From: Arsenicibacter rosenii
Lineage (GTDB): Bacteria > Bacteroidota > Bacteroidia > Cytophagales > Spirosomataceae
Reading direction: 5' to 3'
Length of the DNA stretch: 64,000 nucleotides
Assembly: GCF_001870735.1 (NCBI RefSeq)
Contig: NZ_MORL01000009.1
Location: 62,001-126,000, forward strand
Shown: in pieces, positions 34,209 to 42,723 of the stretch
Layout of the letters: the number at the start of each line of letters is the position of its first letter
Position numbering within the stretch: the stretch's first letter is position 1
The notes under the pieces: generated by a model
The model's input: the letters and a program-made list of their open reading frames with translations, nothing else
Database searches by the model: none
What the model was told of the DNA's origin: nothing
Made by a program: the position numbers and the translations under genes

Positions 34209-35259
34209 GGAAACAGTGAATAAGCATCTACCCATTAAACCGAAAACTACCCGAAAGGATAGCTGGAAGAAAAGAATTTTAGCGTGGTTCCGACTCACAA
34301 ATGATTTAGTGGTTCGCGTTTACCGCGGCTATGGCAATGCCCGTAAGGTGACCATTCAAGGACATGTGCTCCGCCTGAGCCCGCTGCCCCGCCGGAAATA
34401 CCGCAAAAACATGCTGGTCAACCTGTTAGCTGTTATCCGGCTGTTTTTTGTGCGTCCTGTCGCTAATGTTACGGTCCGGCTGAAAGGAACGGCCTTGCAG
34501 ACCATCACCGATGCCGACGGTTTTTTCCGGATAGAATGGGTGCCACAGGAGCCGTTACCCGCCGGATGGCATACGGTTACCGTAGAGCTGATTACGGCGC
34601 ACCGGTGGATTACCGAGGGAGAGGGCCGTTTTTATATTCCGCCGCAAACCCGCTACGGCTGCATTTCTGATATTGACGACACATTTCTGATTTCCCATTC
34701 GTCGACCATTGCCAAGCGGTTGCTGGTGTTATTGACCGAAAACGCGCATAGCCGCGAGCCCTTCGACGATGTAGTTGATCATTACCAGTTGCTGGCCCAC
34801 GCCTGCACTGCCGACGGACAAACGAATCCTTTTTTCTTTGTTTCCAGCAGCGAATGGAACCTGTACGACTATATTCTTGAGTTTTCGGAGACCAACCATT
34901 TGCCGGACGGTGTTTATCTGCTGAGCCAGTTGAAGCGTCTGCGGCAATTGTGGAAAACGGGAAAGAACAAACATTTTACCAAAATGGACCGTATCGCCCG
35001 TATTCTGCACATGTATCCGGAGCGGCAGTTTATTTTGCTGGGCGATGACTCCCAGGAAGACCCCTCCATTTATGCCTCCGTAATTGCGCATTATCCAAAC
35101 CAGATCCGGTCGGTTTATCTGCGGCAGATAAATGTCAGAAATCAGGAACGCACGAAAACGCTGATCGGACAAATGGAAAAAGCAGGGGTATCAGTATGCT
35201 ATTTCAGGCACAGCGCCAGGGCGATTGAGCACTCACAGCACATCGGTTTATTACCCTAG
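34207..35259 (+). CDS. App1-family (DUF2183) phosphatidate phosphatase-like protein
   Basis: A 350-aa protein of the App1 family, HAD-type phosphatases that dephosphorylate phosphatidic acid in yeast. The N-terminal segment VVRVYRGYGNARKVTIQGHVL is a family block at about residues 37-57 (beta domain), and the C-terminal HAD core opens with the DxDxT motif Asp155-Ile-Asp157-Asp158-Thr159 in SDIDDTFL; FFFVSSSEWNLYDY and ILLGDDSQEDPSIY supply the later motifs. The ATG at 34207 is required to include the N-terminal block. The gene is head to head with a diacylglycerol kinase-like gene and overlaps meaB by 9 bp at its 3' end. Confidence 0.85.
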   Translation: METVNKHLPIKPKTTRKDSWKKRILAWFRLTNDLVVRVYRGYGNARKVTIQGHVLRLSPLPRRKYRKNMLVNLLAVIRLFFVRPVANVTVRLKGTALQTITDADGFFRIEWVPQEPLPAGWHTVTVELITAHRWITEGEGRFYIPPQTRYGCISDIDDTFLISHSSTIAKRLLVLLTENAHSREPFDDVVDHYQLLAHACTADGQTNPFFFVSSSEWNLYDYILEFSETNHLPDGVYLLSQLKRLRQLWKTGKNKHFTKMDRIARILHMYPERQFILLGDDSQEDPSIYASVIAHYPNQIRSVYLRQINVRNQERTKTLIGQMEKAGVSVCYFRHSARAIEHSQHIGLLP

Positions 35260-36222
35260 TAAGCTGTTGACGGCCTGCACCGGCAGGATGCTGCCGGAAC
35301 GCACCTGTTCTTCAATCGCAGTCAGCCGCTCACGCATCCCTGTTTGGGCGTAAAACTGCTGTTCAAGACGCTGACGCAGGTAGCTCCGGAACCAGTCGAG
35401 TTGCTGCAATTGCCGGCGTTGCCCATGGCTGCCGTTCTGCATGGTCAAAGCCTGATGTTCTTCAATTAAAGCCCGGATATCGGCAACACCCTCCCCTGTT
35501 GTGGCCGAGCAGGTAACGACCGGAGGAAACCAGCCGGTGCCGGTGGGCGGAAAGAGGTGCAGGGCATTCTGGTATTCAACACGGGCCCGTTTGGCGTTGG
35601 CCTTATTATCGCCGTCGGCTTTGGTAATAGCAAGGGCATCCGCCAGCTCCATGATGCCGCGTTTCATGCCCTGTAATTCATCACCGGCTCCGGCCAGCAT
35701 CAGAAGCAGAAAGAAATCGACCATACCGTGGACCAGCGTCTCCGACTGCCCGACGCCAACCGTTTCGATCAGGATCACCTCAAAGCCGGCCGCTTCGCAA
35801 AGCAGCATTGTCTCGCGGGTGCGGTGCGCCACCCCGCCGAGAGAGTCTCCGGCGGGCGACGGACGGATATAAGCGAGCGGATCAACCGACAGCGTTTCCA
35901 TCCGGGTTTTGTCGCCCAGCAAACTCCCCCCCGACCGCTGACTGGTCGGATCAATGGCCAGCACGGCCAGTTTTTTGCCCAGACCGGTCAGGTGTTTACC
36001 AAAAGTTTCGATGAAGGTGCTTTTGCCAACCCCGGGAACCCCCGTGATGCCGATCCGGACAGCTCTGCCCGTGTGCGGTAACACACCGGCTAGTACAGTC
36101 TGTGCCAGTGCCTGATCCGACGGTAAACGACTTTCTGCCAGCGTAATGGCACGGCTCAGCAACAGCCGGTCGCCGGCCAGTATCCCATTGATGTACTGTT
36201 CGGGAGAAAGGCGGTTACGCAT
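35251..36222 (-). CDS. meaB: Methylmalonyl-CoA mutase-associated GTPase MeaB
   Basis: G3E-family GTPase that protects and reloads the adenosylcobalamin mutase. 323 aa: P-loop GVPGVGKS (61-68), DPTSQRSGGSLLGDKTRM, then ETVGVGQSE and the base-specificity motif ITKADGDN. The start MRNRLSPEQY at 36222 is normal for the family. The mutase itself is not in the window. It is 6 bp downstream of the rhomboid gene on the same strand and may be cotranscribed with it; the 3' end overlaps the App1-like gene. Confidence 0.92.
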   Translation of the reverse strand: MRNRLSPEQYINGILAGDRLLLSRAITLAESRLPSDQALAQTVLAGVLPHTGRAVRIGITGVPGVGKSTFIETFGKHLTGLGKKLAVLAIDPTSQRSGGSLLGDKTRMETLSVDPLAYIRPSPAGDSLGGVAHRTRETMLLCEAAGFEVILIETVGVGQSETLVHGMVDFFLLLMLAGAGDELQGMKRGIMELADALAITKADGDNKANAKRARVEYQNALHLFPPTGTGWFPPVVTCSATTGEGVADIRALIEEHQALTMQNGSHGQRRQLQQLDWFRSYLRQRLEQQFYAQTGMRERLTAIEEQVRSGSILPVQAVNSLLG

Positions 36223-36228
36223 ACGCGT

Positions 36229-36846
36229 TTAAAAAATCCAGTTATAAACCTGCTGCGAGAAGGATGATAACACCGGCGGATATACCACAATCATAAAGAG
36301 AATGCCAAACAAGGCCCCGTATGCGTGTGCATCGTGGTTGACATACCCGACCCCGCGACGTGATGCCCAGAACGAATAGCCCAGATATAACAGTCCGAAG
36401 ATAAAAGCAGGCATACACAGAGCGAAGTACAGACAGATATCGCCCAGCGGGAAAAACAGAATGGATCCGAAGATAATCGCTGATACACCGCCGGAAGCCC
36501 CCAGTGAGTTATAGCGGGAATCGTTGCGGTACCGGATCAGGGTTGGGATATCGGAAACCACAATGGCTAACAAATAGAATACCAGCAGATAAACCGGGGC
36601 ACTCCCGCCAAACAGAGCAGCAAAGACCTGTTCGATCTGGTTCCCGAAAATGTAAAAGCTGAACATGTTAAAAAACAGGTGCCCCAGGTCGGCATGCAGA
36701 AACCCTGAGGTCAGCAGCCGGTAATACTGCTTTTTCTTAACGGTCTTGTATGGATTCAGTATCCAGTTATCCATCATGGATTCATCTCTCCATGACCATA
36801 GACTGACTATTACTGTGATGAGAATCAGAGCAAGCGTAATCGACAT
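36229..36846 (-). CDS. Rhomboid-family intramembrane serine protease
   Basis: A 205-aa polytopic membrane protein. Six hydrophobic segments are visible. The catalytic dyad is Ser118 in GASGGVSA and His174 in NHDAHAYGALFG; the oxyanion-region motif HADLGHLFFNMFSF (residues 51-64) carries His and Asn. The family cleaves transmembrane substrates within the bilayer; its substrate here is unknown. The stop is 6 bp before meaB, and psd lies 54 bp upstream, so psd-rhomboid-meaB may form one operon. Confidence 0.9.
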   Translation of the reverse strand: MSITLALILITVIVSLWSWRDESMMDNWILNPYKTVKKKQYYRLLTSGFLHADLGHLFFNMFSFYIFGNQIEQVFAALFGGSAPVYLLVFYLLAIVVSDIPTLIRYRNDSRYNSLGASGGVSAIIFGSILFFPLGDICLYFALCMPAFIFGLLYLGYSFWASRRGVGYVNHDAHAYGALFGILFMIVVYPPVLSSFSQQVYNWIF

Positions 36847-36900
36847 TAGCTAGTTGTTTAAAGATCAGAGGACACCCGTACTACGCAGGCCGGGGCCTTT

Positions 36901-37563
36901 TTAGTTCATTTCGGCCAGTACGGTAACGCCACCTTTGGTCTTTTCACCCATTTTGACGTTGATTTTGGCGTCCAGCGGAACGAAAACGTCAACACGTGAA
37001 CCAAACTTAATAAAGCCCATTTCGCTGGTCTGCTCCACGGCTTCACCTTCGCGCACATACCAGACGATGCGGCGGGCCATGGCTCCGGCAATTTGCCGGA
37101 AAAGCACCTGCACACCGTTTTTCGCTTCGATCACCACCGTGGTCCGCTCGTTTTCAGTACTGGACTTAGGATGCCAGGCTACGAGGTATTTACCCGGATA
37201 ATAACGGAAGTAACGGACAATACCGGAAATCGGATTGCGGTTTACGTGCACGTTAATCGGCGACATGAAAATGGAAATCTGACGGCGTTTGTCGTGAAAA
37301 TACTCGGTTTCTTCGGTTTCTTCGATCACGACCACCGTCCCGTCGGCCGGTGCGACAATCTGTCGTTCATTGATGGTCAACTGACGGTCAGGAACGCGGA
37401 AAAACTGAACGACAAGCAGGAAAAGAATCAGGCTGATGCCGGCGGTGGCATAGATTGCCGTGGCATTTCCGGCGAAAAGGTATTTGTAAGACAGGAAGTT
37501 AACAGCCAGCAGGACAGCGCTGGTTGTCAGAATGATGGTATTACCTTCGCGGTGGAGACGCAT
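36901..37563 (-). CDS. psd: Phosphatidylserine decarboxylase proenzyme, short form
   Basis: Makes phosphatidylethanolamine. The 220-aa chain is the short bacterial type: two N-terminal transmembrane helices (about 9-50), VAPADGTVVVIEETEE, ISIFMSPINVHVNRNP (96-111), WHPKSSTENERTTVVI and the self-cleavage site Gly188-Ser189 in FGSRVDVF, where Ser becomes the pyruvoyl group. It lies 126 bp downstream of the glutamate dehydrogenase gene; an inverted repeat and a candidate -7 box lie between them. No pssA gene is in view. Confidence 0.93.
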   Translation of the reverse strand: MRLHREGNTIILTTSAVLLAVNFLSYKYLFAGNATAIYATAGISLILFLLVVQFFRVPDRQLTINERQIVAPADGTVVVIEETEETEYFHDKRRQISIFMSPINVHVNRNPISGIVRYFRYYPGKYLVAWHPKSSTENERTTVVIEAKNGVQVLFRQIAGAMARRIVWYVREGEAVEQTSEMGFIKFGSRVDVFVPLDAKINVKMGEKTKGGVTVLAEMN

Positions 37564-37600
37564 GGAGAACGAGATGATTACGATACAGTCCGCAAAATGC

Positions 37601-37664
37601 GGTACGATTTACAACATACGAATAATGCCGGCAAAGATAGCCATCGTACCTTGTAAATCGTACC
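37601..37664. repeat. Inverted repeat (GGTACGATTTACAA) upstream of psd
   Basis: Perfect 14-nt arms at 37601-37614 and 37651-37664 separated by 36 nt. The loop contains a minus-strand TATCTTTG box at 37632-37639 that could drive psd. Similar TAAATCGTA fragments continue to about 37690. Confidence 0.7.
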
Positions 37665-37689
37665 GTACCCGGCTTAAATCGTAAATCGA

Positions 37690-38964
37690 TTAGTAGCCAC
37701 CGCGGAATTTATACGTACTCGCTACTTTATCGATGGCAACAATATACGCCGCTAAACGCATAGGCACCTGATGTTTCTGGGAAGTGGCAAACACACGGTC
37801 AAAGGCATCTTTCATCACACGGTCGGCACGGCGGTTGATCCGGTCAAGCGTCCATTTGTAGCCAATCCGGTTCTGTACCCATTCGAAGTACGATACCGTT
37901 ACCCCACCGGCATTAGCCAGAATATCCGGTACCACCATAATGCCCTTGCTGTTGATAATTTCGTCGGCACTGGCCGAAGTCGGACCGTTAGCCCCTTCAA
38001 CGATCATTTTTGCCTGAATATACGGCGCATTCTCATCAGTAATTACATCCTCTTTAGCCGCCGGAACCAGCACATCGACCGGCAGGGTCAGTAACTCCTC
38101 GTTTGAAATTTTCTCCGCTCCCGTAAACCCTTCGAGGGTTCCCCGGTTGTTGTTCCGGTACGCAATGGCAGCGTTGATATCGATCCCTTTCGGGTTATAG
38201 TACCCTCCCGAAATATCACTGACGGCGACTACCGTAACCCCCCGTTCGTGCAGCAATTCGGCGGCATACGAACCGACGTTACCAAATCCCTGAATGGCGG
38301 CCGTTGCGCGGTAAGGATTCATCCGCAGTTTATCCATCGCCGACAAGGCGGCGATGGTTACGCCGCGCCCCGTTGCCTCTGTCCGTCCCAGCGAACCTCC
38401 CAACACCAGGGGTTTACCGGTCACGACACTGTTGACGGTCATGCCTTTTGCTTTCGAGTATTCATCGACGATCCAGGCCATTTCACGCGGGCCGGTCCCC
38501 ATGTCAGGTGCCGGAATGTCGCGGTCCGGACCAATTACATCCAGCATGGCTACGGTATACTGACGGATCAGCCGTTCGATTTCCCCAGCCGACATTTCAC
38601 GCGGATTACAGGCAATACCACCTTTGGCACCCCCATACGGAATGTCAACAACGGCACATTTCCAGGTCATCCAGGCCGCCAGTGCCCGGACTTCGTCAAG
38701 GTGCACACCCGGATCAAGGCGGATCCCTCCTTTAGCGGGGCCCAGAATGTTGGAGTGAATCACGCGATAGCCTTCAAATACCCGGATTTCTCCGTTATCC
38801 ATCGTCACAGGAAGGCCGACAATTACCTGACGGGCAGGCACTTTAAGAATGTAGTACATTTCTTCGCTGATACCCACCATGCGGGCCGCAGCATCGAAAC
38901 GCGACATCATTGATTCAAGAGGATTCTCTTTATCTTTTATTGGAGCGGGTTCTATATATCCCAT
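37690..38964 (-). CDS. gdhA: Glutamate dehydrogenase (Glu/Leu/Phe/Val family)
   Basis: 424 aa, the hexameric catabolic-size glutamate dehydrogenase: oxidative deamination of glutamate with NAD(P). The substrate-binding block GPAKGGIRLDP (75-85), Lys102 in WKCAVVDIPYGGAKGG and catalytic Lys114 are visible, followed by PAPDMGT and the Rossmann motif GFGNVGSYAAELL. The C-terminus RGGY is normal. Coenzyme preference cannot be read off. The upstream 354-bp region holds two direct repeats that may be regulatory. Confidence 0.93.
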   Translation of the reverse strand: MGYIEPAPIKDKENPLESMMSRFDAAARMVGISEEMYYILKVPARQVIVGLPVTMDNGEIRVFEGYRVIHSNILGPAKGGIRLDPGVHLDEVRALAAWMTWKCAVVDIPYGGAKGGIACNPREMSAGEIERLIRQYTVAMLDVIGPDRDIPAPDMGTGPREMAWIVDEYSKAKGMTVNSVVTGKPLVLGGSLGRTEATGRGVTIAALSAMDKLRMNPYRATAAIQGFGNVGSYAAELLHERGVTVVAVSDISGGYYNPKGIDINAAIAYRNNNRGTLEGFTGAEKISNEELLTLPVDVLVPAAKEDVITDENAPYIQAKMIVEGANGPTSASADEIINSKGIMVVPDILANAGGVTVSYFEWVQNRIGYKWTLDRINRRADRVMKDAFDRVFATSQKHQVPMRLAAYIVAIDKVASTYKFRGGY

Positions 38965-38981
38965 AACCAGTCAAAATATAG

Positions 38982-39024
38982 CACTATTGATGAAGTGTAA
39001 TCAGACACTGTTGATGAAGTGTGA
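38982..39024. repeat. Two 19-bp direct repeats upstream of gdhA
   Basis: CACTATTGATGAAGTGTAA (38982-39000) and CACTGTTGATGAAGTGTGA (39006-39024) differ at two positions, with a 24-bp period. The nearest copy starts 18 bp from the gdhA ATG, which fits an operator or a small duplication. Confidence 0.6.
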
Positions 39025-39234
39025 TGCAATATTAACAAATCAAAAACGATAATGTGAAAAGAATATTTTTTCCGGGAATTATCTAATACAACAAGGTGCG
39101 AATAATCAGTTAATACTATAATCAATAGCCAAATTGTGTTATGTCTGCCAGTGGCTTACCGAAATATTAATTGGTATTTTTTCAGGATGACAAATCGCTA
39201 ATTTTTTTAAAAATCTTTGCTTTATCCGGAATTT

Positions 39235-39266
39235 ATTGAAAAGAACCAATGATGTGAGTAATTTTG
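39235..39266 (+). promoter_or_regulatory. Candidate promoter of the DksA-like gene
   Basis: ATTG (39235-39238, one mismatch to TTTG) and TAATTTTG (39259-39266, full match to TAnnTTTG), with 20 bp between. The gene starts at 39319. Confidence 0.5.
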
Positions 39267-39318
39267 TTACTCATACAACCTGAGTTGTTTTGTTACATTT
39301 TAGAGAGCCCACTTACCC

Positions 39319-39705
39319 ATGTTTCAGGAAGAGAAAAAACGTTACTCAGACGACGATCTCAAAGAGTTCGAAGAGCTGATTAGCAAGAAGTTGGAAGACA
39401 CTCGTAACGAATTGAATTACATCAAGGAAACGTTGAGTAAACGGAACGACAGTGGTACTGACAATACGGCTGGCAACTCAAAGTTGTTAGAAGACGGTGC
39501 AGATGCCAGTGAGCGTGAAAACCTCAGCCAGCTGGCGGCACGGTTACAAAAATTCATTCAGCAGTTAGATGCTGCCATGGTCCGTATTAAAAACAAGACC
39601 TATGGCATTTGCAAAGACACCGGAAAACTGATTCCGAAGGAGCGCCTGCGGGCCGTACCGCATACCCAGCAAACGATTGAAGCCAAACTTCGTCAATCAA
39701 ATTAA
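39319..39705 (+). CDS. TraR/DksA-family protein with a single zinc-finger cysteine
   Basis: A 128-aa protein: N-terminal and central helical coiled coil (about residues 10-95), then the DksA C-terminal region TYGICKDTGKLIPKERLRAV. Only Cys98 of the four zinc-finger cysteines remains; the positions expected to hold the others carry Thr, Pro and Gln. This form is common in Bacteroidota. DksA binds RNA polymerase through its secondary channel and modulates rRNA and stress transcription; whether this degenerate member does so is unknown. Single gene with its own promoter and terminator. Confidence 0.88.
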   Translation: MFQEEKKRYSDDDLKEFEELISKKLEDTRNELNYIKETLSKRNDSGTDNTAGNSKLLEDGADASERENLSQLAARLQKFIQQLDAAMVRIKNKTYGICKDTGKLIPKERLRAVPHTQQTIEAKLRQSN

Positions 39706-39716
39706 GATTTTCAGCC

Positions 39717-39743
39717 AGCAGCACGTCCATCCAGCGTGCTGCT
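39717..39743. terminator. Terminator between the DksA-like gene and the LysR gene
   Basis: Stem AGCAGCACG/CGTGCTGCT (39717-39725 and 39735-39743) with a 9-nt loop, followed by CTTGTTTT. It lies between convergent genes. Confidence 0.7.
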
Positions 39744-39756
39744 CTTGTTTTCAGAG

Positions 39757-40653
39757 TTAGACGCGGTTATACTGATGGCGGGCAAAACGCAGAAAAGTCT
39801 CCGCCAGGCCTTCATGAGCCCCCTGTAACTGAATGGCGTAAAAATCGCGCCGGATGGTAAGCCCCGCCACATCTACAACCTGCAACGTACCGGCCTTCAG
39901 TTCATCCCGCAGCGCGTGAATCGACAAAAACGCAATACAGCGTGAATGCAGCAGGTAGGTTTTGATACTCTCTGAATTGCCCAGATACATCTCAACGGTC
40001 AGATCACTCATCCGGACATCAACGCCACGGAGCGCATACTCAATGACTTCGAGTGTGCCGGAGCCGCGTTCACGCAGCAAAATCGGAGTAGCTTTCAGCT
40101 CGGCCAGGCTGATTTCGTCGCGGCCCGACAACGGGTGACCGGCACGCATCACCAACACAATTTCGTCCTGAACAAACGGCGTATAGCGTATATCGCTGTG
40201 TCGGGTACGGCCTTCAACCAGGCCCAGTTCAATGTCTTTTTTGAGCAGTGCCTGCTCAATCTGAAGCGTATTACCACTTGCCAGCGACACGGCCACATCG
40301 GCATATTGAGCGTGAAAACGAGCCAGAATCGGGGGAAGCAGGTATTGAGCGATGGTACTGCTGCCGCCCAGCCGCAGGTTGCCCCCGACTTTATCCTTCA
40401 GTGCATTCAGGTCAAATTCCATCTGCCGGTAAGTGGCCGCAATGGTTTCGGCATGCTGCTGCACAATCTGCCCGGCTCTCGTCAGAAAAATCTGGTTGCC
40501 TTTCCGCTCAAAAAGGGCTGTCCCGAACTGGGTTTCCAGCTCATGAATGTGCTTTGTAACAGCTGGTTGTGAAATATACAGTTCCGCAGCCGCCTTGGTA
40601 AAACTTAGCCGGCGGGCTACCGTGTAGAAAACCTGTAAACGAAAATCAAGCAT
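39757..40653 (-). CDS. LysR-family transcriptional regulator
   Basis: A 298-aa regulator with an N-terminal winged helix-turn-helix (FTKAAAELYISQPAVTKHIHELE, about residues 18-40) and a C-terminal periplasmic-binding-like effector domain (from GGSSTIAQYLLPPIL near residue 97). Sequence in this region resembles the CysL/CbbR branch. The target is unknown. It is divergent from the CocE-type peptidase gene 77 bp away, the usual location of a LysR target, although the relation is unproved. Confidence 0.9.
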   Translation of the reverse strand: MLDFRLQVFYTVARRLSFTKAAAELYISQPAVTKHIHELETQFGTALFERKGNQIFLTRAGQIVQQHAETIAATYRQMEFDLNALKDKVGGNLRLGGSSTIAQYLLPPILARFHAQYADVAVSLASGNTLQIEQALLKKDIELGLVEGRTRHSDIRYTPFVQDEIVLVMRAGHPLSGRDEISLAELKATPILLRERGSGTLEVIEYALRGVDVRMSDLTVEMYLGNSESIKTYLLHSRCIAFLSIHALRDELKAGTLQVVDVAGLTIRRDFYAIQLQGAHEGLAETFLRFARHQYNRV

Positions 40654-40701
40654 AAAACGAAATCAGGCCTCTTCTCCGCGCAGTTGGTCGGTAAAGCGTG
40701 C

Positions 40702-40709
40702 TATTTTTG
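40702..40709 (+). promoter_or_regulatory. Candidate -7 box (TATTTTTG) for the CocE-type gene
   Basis: Full match to TAnnTTTG, 21 bp upstream of the ATG at 40731, in the gap shared with the divergent LysR gene. No consensus -33 box. Confidence 0.4.
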
Positions 40710-40730
40710 TCGAAAGATACTAAAACACCC

Positions 40731-42671
40731 ATGTTTTCTACGAAAAAACACCTGCTTACGCTGATTGTTACGGCCATGACTTCGGCAACAGCAATGGCAC
40801 AAAGCACTTCACCCGACACAGCCTTTGTCCGGCAAAACTATACGAAGCTCGACCGGCAGCTGGTCATGCGCGACGGTACAAAACTGTACACCATCATCTA
40901 TGTACCCAAAGATGCCGGAGCCACCAACAAATACCCGTTTCTGATGGAGCGGACGCCCTATTCGGTTGATCCCTACGGCGAAAGCAAGTACCCGCGTACA
41001 GGACCCGGGCCTACCCGCGATCTGTCGCAGGAAAAATACATCTTTGTTTATCAGGATGTACGCGGGCGTTATATGAGCGAAGGTGATTTCGAGGAAATGA
41101 CACCTGGCCATGATGAGCCTAACGCACACCTGAAAACGGCAAAACCGAAAAAGGGCAAATCTGTGCCCGCTAAAGGCCCCGTTGATGAAAGCACGGACAC
41201 CTACGATACCATTGAGTGGCTGCTGAAAAACATACCAGATAACAACGGCCGCGTTGGCATGACGGGCATTTCGTATCCGGGCTTCTATGCTTCGGCGGCG
41301 TTACCGGATGCCCACCCTGCCCTCAAAGCTGTTTCCCCGCAGGCACCGGTAACGGATGAGTTTATCGGCGACGATGCACGGCACAACGGTGCGTTTTTCC
41401 TGCTCGACAATTTCTCATTCATGAATTACTTTGATGCGCCGCGGACCGGTCCGGTACAGAACTACGCGCCCCTGTTTTCGATGCAGACGAAAGATGCGTA
41501 TCAGTATTTCCTGAATCTGGGTCCGGTCAAAAATGCCAATGCAGCGAATCTGTACAATAACAAGGCTAAAATCTGGAACGAGTATCTGGAACACGACACC
41601 TACGACGACTACTGGAAATCGCGCAACATCCGGACACACCTGAAAAACGTTAAACCGGCTACACTGGTTGTTGGGGGCTGGTTCGATGCCGAAGACCTGT
41701 TTGGCGCACTCCGTACCTACGAAGCCATTGAAAAGCAAAGCAGCGGCAACCAGAACCAGAACCGGCTGGTGATGGGGCCGTGGACCCACGGCGCCTGGTC
41801 GCGCGACAACTGGTCGGAATTCGGCCCGTTCAGCTTCGGGCAGAATACGGCCAACTATTACCGCGACAATCTGGAAAACCAGTTTTTTGCCTTTTACCTG
41901 AAAGACAAAGGCACCTTTACGGCGGGCGAGGCAACGCTGTTCAATACCGGCACCAATGAGTGGAAATCGTTTGACACGTGGCCACCGGCCGCTGCACAGG
42001 CGCAGACATTCTATTTCGGGAATAACGGTATCTTAAACACAACGGCACCGGCCCCAACCGACGCCTTTGATGAATACGTCAGCGACCCGAAAAAACCGGT
42101 GCCTTACACGGACGGCATTTTCCCGCGCCGCAACAACCAATATATGATCGAAGACCAGCGGTTTGCGGCCCGTCGCCCGGACGTGCTTGTCTTCCAGACC
42201 GAACCGCTGACGGAAGATATGACGTTGAGCGGCCCGGTTATGGCAAACCTCTTTGCCTCTACCACCGGTACCGACGCCGATTTTATCGTGAAAATCATTG
42301 ATGTATTGCCCGACAACACGCCGAATCCAAACCCCAATCCGAAAGGACTGCAAATGGCAGGCTATCAGCGGCTGGTGCGGGCCGACGTGATGCGAGGCCG
42401 CTTCCGGAACAGTTTCGAAAAACCGGAAGCCTTCACGCCCGGTCAGGCCAGTAAGGTCAGTTTTACGCTGCCGGATGTGCTCCATACGTTTCAGAAAGGC
42501 CACCGGCTGATGGTACAGGTGCAAAGCAGTTGGTTCCCGCTCGTTGACATGAACCCGCAGACGTTTGTCCGGATGAAAGATGCCGAAGCCAAAGACTTTC
42601 AGAAGGCGACCATCCGTCTGTATCACGACGCGGCCCATCCGTCGGGCATTACAGTTAATGTGTTGAAATAA
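40731..42671 (+). CDS. Exported CocE/NonD-family X-Pro peptidase-like hydrolase
   Basis: A 646-aa protein. The ATG at 40731 gives a clean signal peptide (MFSTKKHLLTLIVTAMTSATAMAQ reduced: residues 1-23); an in-frame ATG-less extension upstream is not needed. The alpha/beta hydrolase core carries Ser181 in GMTGISYPGFYAS, and the C-terminal jelly roll (X-Pro_C; LSGPVMANLFASTTG through VQVQSSWFPLVDMNP) is present. Relatives are cocaine esterase, glutaryl-7-ACA acylase and X-prolyl dipeptidyl peptidases. The substrate is unknown; periplasmic dipeptidyl or acyl-peptide cleavage is inferred. Confidence 0.9.
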   Translation: MFSTKKHLLTLIVTAMTSATAMAQSTSPDTAFVRQNYTKLDRQLVMRDGTKLYTIIYVPKDAGATNKYPFLMERTPYSVDPYGESKYPRTGPGPTRDLSQEKYIFVYQDVRGRYMSEGDFEEMTPGHDEPNAHLKTAKPKKGKSVPAKGPVDESTDTYDTIEWLLKNIPDNNGRVGMTGISYPGFYASAALPDAHPALKAVSPQAPVTDEFIGDDARHNGAFFLLDNFSFMNYFDAPRTGPVQNYAPLFSMQTKDAYQYFLNLGPVKNANAANLYNNKAKIWNEYLEHDTYDDYWKSRNIRTHLKNVKPATLVVGGWFDAEDLFGALRTYEAIEKQSSGNQNQNRLVMGPWTHGAWSRDNWSEFGPFSFGQNTANYYRDNLENQFFAFYLKDKGTFTAGEATLFNTGTNEWKSFDTWPPAAAQAQTFYFGNNGILNTTAPAPTDAFDEYVSDPKKPVPYTDGIFPRRNNQYMIEDQRFAARRPDVLVFQTEPLTEDMTLSGPVMANLFASTTGTDADFIVKIIDVLPDNTPNPNPNPKGLQMAGYQRLVRADVMRGRFRNSFEKPEAFTPGQASKVSFTLPDVLHTFQKGHRLMVQVQSSWFPLVDMNPQTFVRMKDAEAKDFQKATIRLYHDAAHPSGITVNVLK

Positions 42672-42679
42672 AGCACGAA

Positions 42680-42712
42680 AGTGGTGGCACGACTCTCAGT
42701 CGTGCCACCACT
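42680..42712. terminator. Perfect hairpin between convergent genes
   Basis: 15-bp stem AGTGGTGGCACGACT / AGTCGTGCCACCACT (42680-42694 and 42698-42712) with a 3-nt loop, 9 bp after the CocE-type stop and 11 bp before the end of the permease gene. Likely a shared terminator, possibly a dispersed repeat. Confidence 0.65.
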
Positions 42713-42723
42713 AATCACCCTGC

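Larger units (their letters stand above)
38965..39318. other. AT-rich intergenic region between gdhA and the DksA-like gene
   Basis: 354 bases with no gene; divergent promoters are expected on both sides. It contains a pair of 19-bp direct repeats near gdhA (38982-39024) and a candidate promoter near 39235-39266. The rest is AT-rich with homopolymer runs. Confidence 0.7.
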
